The notes under the pieces are model-generated. The model was not told the origin of the DNA and did not search any database. It was given only the letters and a program-made list of their open reading frames with translations. From contig NZ_CP080506.1 of NCBI RefSeq assembly GCF_020342455.1, positions 186,001-250,000 of the forward strand: a DNA stretch of 64,000 nt, in the 5' to 3' direction. The stretch is from Profftia sp020342455. GTDB lineage: Bacteria; Pseudomonadota; Gammaproteobacteria; Enterobacterales; Enterobacteriaceae. Positions 54,039 to 62,144 of this stretch are shown piece by piece; position 1 is the stretch's first letter; every line of letters starts with the position of its first letter. Made by a program: the position numbers and the translations under genes.

Positions 54039-54677
54039 TCATGCTTCTTTTAATTTATTAAGGTTCTTATTTCGTTGTGCAAGCCATATATTTAATATAT
54101 TTTTTAGTTTATCTACACCTAATATCTTTAAGGAAGAAAATTTAGCTACTTGAATATTACCCATTAAAGGTAATATAGACTTGCGTACAATATCTAGTTG
54201 TGCTGCACATTTACTAAAAGATAATTTATCTGCCTTAGTCAATAGCAACATTATAGGTAAATTAACTGCAATTGCATATTTTATCATTTGCTGATCTAGT
54301 AATTGTAATGGGTTGCGTATATCCATTAATATCACCACTCCTTTTAAGGAGTGACGTTTTTGTATATATTTATCTATTTCTTTCATCCATTTATACTTTG
54401 TCTTTTTTTGTGTTGTAGCGTAGCCATAACCAGGTAGGTCAATAAGTCGTGCTCCATTAGTCACTTCAAACTGATTGATTAATTGAGTACAACCAGGAAT
54501 CTTACTAATACGTGCTAATTTTTTTTGGTTGGTTAAAGTATTTATAGCACTAGATTTACCTGAGTTGGATCTCCCTGTGAATGCTACCTCCCTTCCAACA
54601 TCACTAAGTAATGCGCTAATATTTGTTGCACTATTAATAAAATGGGTTGTATGATAATTATAGTTTGTATAGTACAA
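54039..54677 (-). CDS. engB: Ribosome-biogenesis GTPase EngB (YihA/YsxC)
   Basis: GTPase needed for large-subunit assembly. G1 GRSNSGKSSAINTL, G2 Thr in PGCTQLINQFEV, G3 DLPGYGYA and G4 TKAD are present; it ends near VDKLKNILNIWLAQRN. I choose TTG at 54677 as start: a GGAG lies 8 nt upstream and it gives 212 residues (E. coli 210). A GTG at 54710 in the same frame has no Shine-Dalgarno and adds 11 residues that contain the GGAG itself. Confidence 0.9.
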   Translation of the reverse strand: MYYTNYNYHTTHFINSATNISALLSDVGREVAFTGRSNSGKSSAINTLTNQKKLARISKIPGCTQLINQFEVTNGARLIDLPGYGYATTQKKTKYKWMKEIDKYIQKRHSLKGVVILMDIRNPLQLLDQQMIKYAIAVNLPIMLLLTKADKLSFSKCAAQLDIVRKSILPLMGNIQVAKFSSLKILGVDKLKNILNIWLAQRNKNLNKLKEA

Positions 54678-55301
54678 AATTTTTACTCCATTAAAGATGG
54701 TAGTATACACTATTTTTATTAAAAATTATTAGAATTATATGTTATAAAATGTATAAATATTAAGAGACTAAGTTGTTTTGAATATTATCAATATTTGATA
54801 AATATTTGATATAGTAAAATAATAAAATTAAATATTTTATATTAATTAATAGATATTAATAATTTATAATACTAGATATTTTATAATAAAAATTAACTGT
54901 AACTACTTTTCTTGAATTTACTATTATTACCTATATAATAAACACTGAAATTATAAAATATAACTTTATTATGTACTATTTTTTTATTTAATATAATAAA
55001 TATTATACATGCTAGCTACTTTTAGTAAATCAAGTAGAATATTTTAATTATTTTAATAACACTAAAGTTTTGAATAAGTAAAACACTTAAGTTAATATTA
55101 ATATATTCACTATTTTAACTTTAAAAACTTTAATAGAGATAAAAAACTATATAATACATCTCTTAATGTTAGTTCAGAAATTCTTTATAAGGATTTTTTT
55201 TAATATCTGTATTATGATAAATATATAATACTACATCTAATGTAGGATAACATCTGTTTTGTTGACAGTAATAATATAATTAAATATAATAAAAACTGTT
55301 C
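54678..55301. other. Gene-free stretch between engB and tRNA-Phe
   Basis: No gene or fossil recognised. yihI/hemN would be expected upstream of engB. Confidence 0.6.
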
Positions 55302-55377
55302 GCCCGGATAGCTCAGTTGGTAGAGCAGGGGATTGAAGATCCCCGTGTCCTTGGTTCAATTCCGAGTCCGGGCACCA
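55302..55377 (+). tRNA. pheT: tRNA-Phe(GAA), with G at position 37
   Basis: 76 nt with encoded CCA. Acceptor GCCCGGA/TCCGGGC is perfect, discriminator A, anticodon stem GGGGA/TCCCC. The loop reads TTGAAGA, so anticodon GAA is followed by G37 where E. coli tRNA-Phe has A37. T arm TTGGTTCAATTCCGA. The rest is almost identical to the E. coli tRNA. The gene symbol is by analogy. Confidence 0.97.
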
Positions 55378-56532
55378 CTTAAACATATATTATTTTAAAT
55401 AAATCTATTTTTTAATTTTTTTTATTTTATATAAAACCATGTCTTAATTATAAGAATCATTAAATAATATTATTTATATTAAATTATTGAATTTACGGGT
55501 CACGTATTTTCATGATTAAAATAATTTAATTGATATTTTCTTATTAAATTAAAGATCATCTAACTATTTTGAAAATTAAATTAATGTACTACAAAACTTA
55601 CTTAAATGTTTTGAAATAAATAAATGCTACTTTATTTTAATAAATAGTAATAATGTTATTAAATTCAGTATCTATTAGTCATTTACATAGTTTATTCCGT
55701 TAAGGTATTATTTTAATGAACTGTTAATTTTTATTAGAATATTTTGCAATCACAAATATTTACCTATATAAAAGTAAATAATATATTTATATTGCTTTCT
55801 GTACGGTTAATCTTATTATGAAAACTATTTTTGTTTGCAAATGTAGTAATTTTATGACCAAAAAATCATTTTATTCAAGATAGTTATTATCTTCTTATTT
55901 TTTATTAATATGAATACATTTGCTAATAACTTTTATATGCTAAAAAAGAAATGATCATAAAAATAATTGATATGTTGTACGTATCTTTCTAATTTAATTT
56001 TAGGTTATCATTGATCTTTTAGGTTTTATATAGTAATATTTCTACCTCAGCAAAGTATAAAAAATAATTTTAAATTAGTAAGAGTATTGATAATTGTAGA
56101 TTATTACTTAGATTTTGATGTTTTTATCTTTTTGATCTTTATATATTATTAATATAAACAAATATTTTAATGAGATTATACATAATATCTTTCGTTAATT
56201 TTTTAAAAAAAAGTACATATATTTTAGTTATTTTAATAATCATAATCTTTATACAAAAACATTAATACAGATTAATACTAAATTAAAAACTAATAATCTT
56301 ATTTTAATAAATTATAATTATTGATATCTATCAAACAGATGTTTTATAATGTATCACATATCAATATGTATTGTTATTGAATTTTCAATATACTTATTAT
56401 ATGATAATATCAGTAATAATCTTAAAATCATAGCAATATCTATTCAATTCAAGTACATATTATTAATATGTATAATCACATTTCATCTTCTTTTATTTCA
56501 TGATTTAGTTTTTTAAAAAAAATATAGCAATT
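55378..56532. other. Gap between tRNA-Phe and rsmD, occupied by the ftsY fossil
   Basis: 1.15 kb; ftsY is divergent from rsmD in Enterobacterales. Its NG-domain remains fill 55425-55880; the N-terminal acidic domain could not be followed in 55880-56532. Confidence 0.65.
55425..55880 (-). pseudogene. ftsY: ftsY fossil (signal recognition particle receptor), NG domain
   Basis: FtsY docks SRP-ribosome complexes at the membrane. Divergent from rsmD, the conserved position. Reads in order on the minus strand: HKITTFANKNS against GKTTTIGKLAR (P-loop), IRLTVQK against FRAAAVEQ, IFVIAKYSNKN*QF against IPVIAQHTGADSAS, LIDT against LIADT, NRY*I**HYYYLLK against GRLQNKSHLMEELKK, and QNI*VSFVVH against QNAVSQAKLFH. 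The end reads LDDL*F against LDGTAKGGVIF, ISIKLF against IPIRYI, and KIRD-RKFNNLI*II against RIEDLRPFKADDFIE. Many changes are G-to-A type (GGT to AAT or GAT). Stops and shifts exclude function. Confidence 0.85.
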
Positions 56533-57114
56533 ATGATAAAGAACTTTACACCACGGCCCAGAAAAAAAATTCGTATAATTAGTGGTTTGTGGCATGGTCG
56601 AAAAATTTCAATTCCTTCTATCCCCGGGCTACGACCTACTACAGATAGAATTCGTGAAACATTATTTAACTGGTTAACTCCGGTTATTTATAATGCCCGT
56701 TGTCTTGATTGTTTTTCTGGCAGCGGTGTCTTAGGTTTAGAGGCTATATCACGCCAAGCCTCACATGCAACGTTACTAGAATATAATTCTATAGTTGCAG
56801 CACAATTAAAAAAAAATGTAGCGTTAATCAATACTGATAAAGTGATAGTACAAAATATTGATACACTGCAATGGCTATTATATCCTAGTCATCCATATAA
56901 AATAGTTTTTTTAGACCCGCCATTTAGAAAAAATTTATTAGATAAAACTATTAATTTACTAGAAAATAATGGTTGGTTATCGGATAATTCTTATATATAT
57001 GTTGAAACAGAAGTAGATAATACCACCGTAGAATTTCCTATTAACTGGTCTGTACATCGAAAGAAGGTTGCTGGGCAGGTTTCTTATAGTTTATATAAAC
57101 GTTTTATAGTATAA
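56533..57114 (+). CDS. rsmD: 16S rRNA m2G966 methyltransferase RsmD
   Basis: Methylates G966 of 16S rRNA. 193 residues (E. coli 198). N-terminal RIISGLWHGRKISIP with LRPTTDRIRETLFNWL, SAM-binding CLDCFSGSGVLGLEAISR, and the catalytic VFLDPPF motif are intact. Confidence 0.96.
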   Translation: MIKNFTPRPRKKIRIISGLWHGRKISIPSIPGLRPTTDRIRETLFNWLTPVIYNARCLDCFSGSGVLGLEAISRQASHATLLEYNSIVAAQLKKNVALINTDKVIVQNIDTLQWLLYPSHPYKIVFLDPPFRKNLLDKTINLLENNGWLSDNSYIYVETEVDNTTVEFPINWSVHRKKVAGQVSYSLYKRFIV

Positions 57115-58313
57115 TAAGACATAAAGTATATTTATTAATATTAATATTTTGTTTATGTTAGTATCTTATTATTAATAATTAATTATTATTATATATATTT
57201 CTGATAGATTAAAAGATGAAATGTACTATGATTAAAGAATAATCTAAATAAGAAAATAATAATAAATGTATATATTTATATTTATTTTTTTGGGGATTTT
57301 TATTAAATGATATTGAAAATTATCACCATAAATATCTCTAAAATACAGACCTCATTATTAAATAATAAAAATTAAATATTCTTTAGTCAAAGACTATCAG
57401 AACTAAAATATTTTTGTAAAATAAAATATTTTTTTTAAATTTATCTCTATAGTTTTTAACAAAAATTGTGTTCGAAACTATTTAATATAATTTTCTAGCT
57501 ATTATTAATTTATATTTGAATAATATTATGATTTTTATATAATTTATTGATAAGAAATTATTTTATATTAGATGATTATCTTTCTATACAAGTAAGATAT
57601 ACTTAGGTAATGAAATATTTAAGATAGTAAAATATATAAAATATTATTAGTTTTACTTCATGGTATAAGTAGACTATATTGTAAGTGTGTGTTACTACAT
57701 ATGCTTATAAAAGAAAAAATAAGGTATATAAATGTACTTAAAAAAAAGTTCATACCTTATAGTCAAATAAATATTTTCATTATAATAATGTTTTATCTAG
57801 TTATTTTATTGAGGAGAGGTTAGTAAAATATACTGGGAAAACTAATTATTAAATTATGTATATATTTACACTAAAATATACGGTATTACAATTCAATATT
57901 TTAAGAGATATATTACTTAAAAATTAATAAGTTCGAAAGACAAAATTATTTAAATCATAAAGTAATTAAAGTATATTTAAAAATAAATAATATTCTTATA
58001 TTACCTTATATTGTTCTGTAACTTATAATTAAACTTACATAACCTATTACTATATCTAACACACCAATTTAAATATTTTATTTGAAATTAAACTTACTTA
58101 TAAAAATTTATTAAACAACTAATTTTTACAATTATATAAATAGAGATTAGTAACTGCGCTATAAAATAGTTTGAATATGAATATTTCATTTTTTATCTAA
58201 AAATATTCTTGTCTTATAAATATTTTTATGTAATATGAAATGTTAGTGCCCTTTTAAGTATTTATAGTACATATTGAATCAATATATAATATGTGAGCAA
58301 AAAAGAGGTTTAT
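57115..58313. other. Gap between rsmD and rplU, with ispB remains
   Basis: ispB is divergent from rplU in Enterobacterales, and its likely remains lie on the minus strand here. A hairpin ATAAGGTAT/ATACCTTAT lies at 57719-57760. Nothing else recognised. Confidence 0.55.
57440..58160 (-). pseudogene. ispB: Likely ispB fossil (octaprenyl diphosphate synthase)
   Basis: Makes the ubiquinone/menaquinone side chain. Pieces on the minus strand, in order: IAQLLIS near 58155 against ILEQLNS, ILV*IYT*F near 57870 against VLVGDFIYTRAF, SKTNNILYILLS near 57657 against SKTARLFEAAAQ, and IQI*INN near 57520 against FQLIDD (second Asp motif turned to Asn). EHNFC*KL follows against GDDLNEGKP. The first spacing matches closely (291 against about 279 nt); later ones are 20-45 nt too long. 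Position divergent from rplU supports it. Confidence 0.47.
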
Positions 58314-58625
58314 ATGTACGCGGTTTTCCGAAGTGGTGGTAAACAACACCGAGTAAATGAAAGTCAGATTATTCGCGTGGAAAAGCTAAATCTTGCGGTT
58401 GGTGAGAATATTGAATTTAACGATATTCTTATGGTAGTTAATAGCAAAAACGTCAAGATTGGTGTACCAATTATTCCTAGTTGCAAAGTTACAGCGAAAA
58501 TTATTGCTCATGGTCGTAGTAATAAAATCATGATTGTAAAATTTCGTCGTCGTAAGCATTACCGAAAGCAGCAGGGTCATAGACAGTGGTTTACTGATGT
58601 TAAAATAATTTCTATTAGTACTTAA
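58314..58625 (+). CDS. rplU: 50S ribosomal protein L21
   Basis: 103 residues as in E. coli. MYAVFRSGGKQHRV at the N-terminus and the RNA-binding FRRRKHYRKQQGHRQWFT near the C-terminus are intact. The frame can be extended to a GTG at 58293, but GAGG lies 6 nt before the ATG at 58314, which gives the family length. Forms an operon with rpmA (18-nt gap). Confidence 0.98.
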   Translation: MYAVFRSGGKQHRVNESQIIRVEKLNLAVGENIEFNDILMVVNSKNVKIGVPIIPSCKVTAKIIAHGRSNKIMIVKFRRRKHYRKQQGHRQWFTDVKIISIST

Positions 58626-58643
58626 TTTTAGGAGAATCAATTT

Positions 58644-58901
58644 ATGGCACATAAAAAAGCCGGTGGATCTACTAGAAATGGTCGAGATTCAGCATCTCAA
58701 CGCTTGGGTGTTAAATGTTTTGGTGGCGAAGTAGTATTAGCAGGTAGTATTATAGTTCGTCAACGTGGTACTAAATTTCATGCTGGTAATAATGTAGGAT
58801 GCGGACGTGATCATACTTTATTTGCGTTATCTAATGGTAAAGTAGTCTTTAAAGTTCAAGGACTTAAACATCGTAAATTTATCAGTATTGATGCCGAGTA
58901 A
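58644..58901 (+). CDS. rpmA: 50S ribosomal protein L27
   Basis: 85 residues as in E. coli. The N-terminal arm that reaches the peptidyl-transferase centre (MAHKKAGGSTRNGRDSASQR) is intact, as is the IIVRQRGTKFHAGNNVGCG core. AGGAG precedes the ATG. yhbE and obgE, which follow in E. coli, are absent from the 780 bp downstream. Confidence 0.98.
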   Translation: MAHKKAGGSTRNGRDSASQRLGVKCFGGEVVLAGSIIVRQRGTKFHAGNNVGCGRDHTLFALSNGKVVFKVQGLKHRKFISIDAE

Positions 58902-59681
58902 TCTTTTTTATCTATTTTAATAAAATTAAGTAGTAATTTTGTATTTTTAGTATAGTTAAAAACTATAATTATTTTGTTCATTAATTAAAGTTTTATATAT
59001 TATTTGTAAGTTCTCTTATAAACTAATCATAACTATTAGTACATGCTATACAGATCAATTATGAGCATACCTTATATATTTTATATTAAATATATTACAT
59101 ATTTAAGTATAATTTTTAATGTTATTTAATTATAGAAAGTAAGAAATAAGTAAAATTTAATAATTTTGAATGCGTAAATTATCAAAGATACCAGTTAGAT
59201 ATAGTTCAGTATTATACTAGATATAAAGTTACTATGTGAAACAACTCCTAATAAAATTGTATCTTTTCTAGTCGAATACTATGGATATATAATCCAGATT
59301 AGTTTTAATATCTAATATATATTATAAAATATAATTAGATATTAAATTTTTTGACTATATTTTATATATATTTTACAATGCATAATCAAAATATAATAAA
59401 GCATTATACCTTAATTACAGTAAACATTAGAAAATACTTTAATTTACATTTTAATACTATAGTAAATTTTTACTATAATATAGTTAGTTATTAGGCCTTG
59501 TAAAATTAGGATATTTTTCACTATAGTATATAAATACTATAAAATATTTTTTTAATAAAAAATACTGGAGTAGTATTATATTATGATAATCTCATATTGA
59601 GATATACAGACAGAGTCTTATTTTAATATTTTATTAATTAGTAAGACAAAAAATGACCTTATTGTAAGTTTTTAGCTTATT
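58902..59681. other. Gap between convergent rpmA and mnmA, with hflD remains
   Basis: The mnmA side carries the hflD fossil. About 58902-59150 is unread; no terminator hairpin with T-run follows rpmA. Confidence 0.6.
59150..59676 (-). pseudogene. hflD: Likely hflD fossil
   Basis: Starts right after the mnmA stop on the same strand, the E. coli mnmA-hflD order. AKNLQ aligns with AKNYYD at the N-terminus. Further on, IIYP*YS aligns with TGSPAVL, KDTILLGVVS with KVRATLLAGIRA, and YL**FTHSKL with RLQLMFSRNRL. The order is right, and the span of about 500 nt against about 640 suggests deletions. Confidence 0.5.
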
Positions 59682-60812
59682 TTAATCAACGATTCGTTGT
59701 TCAATAATACCACCTCCAAGACAAACTTCGTTAATATAAAAAACAGAGGATTGTCCTGGGGTAACTGCAATTACTGGTTTTTCAAAATTTACTTGTACTC
59801 GTTCATTATTAATTGGTATTACAGTACAACAAATATCTGGCTGACGATAACGAGTTTTTACCATACATCGGAAAGGCTTAACTACAGGTTGGCGATTTAC
59901 CCAATGTATTTGTTTAGCAATTAAACCTTTAGAAAAAAGTCTCGAGTGATTATGTCCTTGTACAACAAATAAAATATTATTTTTTAGATCTTTTTCTACA
60001 ACATACCATGGATTTGTATTACTATTTTTAATCCCACCTATTCCCAACCCTTTTCTTTGACCTAATGTATAATACATCAATCCTTGATGATGACCTATTT
60101 CATCACCTTCTATAGTCATTATTTTACCAGGTTTAGCTGGTAGATATTTAGCTAGAAAATTACGAAACTTACGCTTACCAATAAAACAAATACCTGTTGA
60201 ATCTTTTTTATTAGCAGTTGCAATATTTAATTTTTTAGCAATTCTACGTACTTCTTGTTTCTGTAGATAACCCAATGGGAATATACTTTTTTCTATCTGT
60301 TTATGACTGAGAGTATAAAGGAAGTAGCTCTGATCTTTATTAGTATCAATTCCTCGTAGCATCTGTATGGTATTATTATGTATGCTTTTATGGCGTATAC
60401 GTACATAATGGCCAGTAGCTATATATTGTGCACTTAAGTTTTTAGTTGCAAATTCTAGGAATATTTTGAACTTAATTTCTTTATTACATACAATATCCGG
60501 ATTTGGTGTAAGTCCAGCTTGATAGTCAATTAGAAATTGTTTGAATACTTTATCCCAATATTCAGCTGCAAAATTAACAGTATAAAGATTGATATCTAAT
60601 TTATCACATACGGATTGAGCATCTGCTAAATCTAATGCTGCTGGGCAGTATTCTTCTTGATCATCTTCTTCCCAGTTCTTCATAAAAAGACCAGAAACTT
60701 GGTATCCTTGTTGTTTTAAGAGATAGGAGGATACGGAAGAATCAACTCCTCCTGACATTCCCACAATCACCTTGATCTTTCTATTGTTTTCTTTTTTATT
60801 ATTATAGATCAT
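59682..60812 (-). CDS. mnmA: tRNA-specific 2-thiouridylase MnmA
   Basis: Makes s2U34 in tRNA-Lys, -Glu and -Gln. 376 residues (E. coli 368). PP-loop GMSGGVDSSVSSYLL, catalytic Cys in PDIVCNKEIKF and second Cys in DSTGICFIGKRKF are present. LMYYTLGQRKGLGIGG and the C-terminal AVTPGQSSVFY, EVCLGGGIIEQR are intact. It needs the IscS-Tus relay, which is not in this window. Confidence 0.97.
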   Translation of the reverse strand: MIYNNKKENNRKIKVIVGMSGGVDSSVSSYLLKQQGYQVSGLFMKNWEEDDQEEYCPAALDLADAQSVCDKLDINLYTVNFAAEYWDKVFKQFLIDYQAGLTPNPDIVCNKEIKFKIFLEFATKNLSAQYIATGHYVRIRHKSIHNNTIQMLRGIDTNKDQSYFLYTLSHKQIEKSIFPLGYLQKQEVRRIAKKLNIATANKKDSTGICFIGKRKFRNFLAKYLPAKPGKIMTIEGDEIGHHQGLMYYTLGQRKGLGIGGIKNSNTNPWYVVEKDLKNNILFVVQGHNHSRLFSKGLIAKQIHWVNRQPVVKPFRCMVKTRYRQPDICCTVIPINNERVQVNFEKPVIAVTPGQSSVFYINEVCLGGGIIEQRIVD

Positions 60813-61599
60813 AAACTAACACAGTATAAATATTACTAATATTTAAGGAAATATATAGTATATACAAAACCAAAAACACACAAGAGCTTTAACATTTTTT
60901 ATAAAAATATTATTTTAATATTTACTTATAGTATAACTAATACAACGTGTGTGTTTGGGCATTATATATTTTTATATTTAATATAGTTAAGATATTGTTA
61001 TTAATGATAATAGAATATTATTTATTAAATGATAGATATATTTCTAATATATTATAAAAAATATTTTATTTTAATAGCTACTAATTTATTTAACAATATT
61101 ATTGTGGTAATAATACATTATATTGCTAACTATATTTTTATATATCTACTTATTTTATGATCAGGATATAGTAATACTCAAAAATTACAAGATATTAATA
61201 TTTAATAATAATTACTATTATTTATAGAGAAATATTTAAATATAAACAGTAAGATAAAAACGTAAATTATCTTAATATTAATATTATTAAATATAATAAT
61301 ATTAATTAATCGTTATATTTTATAATCATAATGATTTTTTTTGATTCTTAACTAAAGGATTAACTTAAGCAAAAGTTCTATAATCAATAGAAAACAGTAT
61401 AAATATCATTAAATAATCTAAAATTATACGTTATATTTTAAATAAATTCTTTAAATATCTACTAAAAGATATAATTTAGGATATAAATCCACTTTGTTTA
61501 GTATATTTGTAATTTTTTATTAAAATAGTGTTTTATTTTTGTTGTTTATAATGTAATGATTATAGATTTATAATGAATGATTTTAATTAAAATGCAAAA

Positions 61600-61760
61600 T
61601 TTAATGAGTATTAATGGCAGATAATATCTAGATCAAGTCATGTATAATCCTCTTATTTATGTATTTTAAATAAATATTTTTGTAGTGTAGTAGTTAATTT
61701 ATATAACTGTTTTCAGTTTAATTATATATTAACATTGGAACATCTTAAATTATATATGTT
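61600..61760 (+). pseudogene. nsrR: Likely nsrR fossil (nitric-oxide-sensing repressor)
   Basis: Upstream of rnr on the same strand, as in E. coli. EY*WQI-ISRSSHV aligns with EVTDVYGVSRNHMV (the recognition helix). NLYNCFQFNYILTLEHLK aligns with SLVNCSSEFCHITPACRLK; only the first of the three cluster cysteines remains. Two alignments in order, with a deletion between. Confidence 0.47.
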
Positions 61761-61771
61761 AATAGGTATTT

Positions 61772-61816
61772 CGTAACTAATAATAATTTGAAAATAATTA
61801 ATTATTATTAGTTACG
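61772..61816. repeat. 17-bp perfect inverted repeat, 11-nt spacer
   Basis: Arms 61772-61788 and 61800-61816 are exact reverse complements (CGTAACTAATAATAATT). It lies about 330 bp upstream of rnr, past the readable nsrR remains. Confidence 0.92.
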
Positions 61817-62144
61817 TTGACCTTAATTTGTTAGTTTAATGAGTGGTTACAAAAGTTATCTAAAACAGAAAGTGTAAGAGATTTATATATAAATATAATT
61901 GCAAGTAGTAATATCCTATTAAATACTTTAATCAATATTTATTTCGTTTTAACTATTTTGTTGTATTAAATTATATATTGATTTGAAATCAATACTAGAA
62001 AGCCATAAATTATGCATTATATTAAATGAATAAATATTTACTTAATTGAAATAAAATTATAGGGAATAATATAACTTGTAAATTATTGTTTCTTTAATAA
62101 ATAAAATCCAGTGGAAATTACTTATGGACTAAGGAGTAGATGTA

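Larger units (their letters stand above)
60813..62144. other. Divergent gap between mnmA and rnr, with nsrR remains and a hairpin
   Basis: Contains the nsrR fossil next to rnr, and a 17-bp inverted repeat. An imperfect C+A/G+T inverted pair (CCAAAAACACACA near 60870; TGTGTGTTTGG near 60947) lies in the mnmA upstream region. nudJ was not recognised. Confidence 0.55.
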
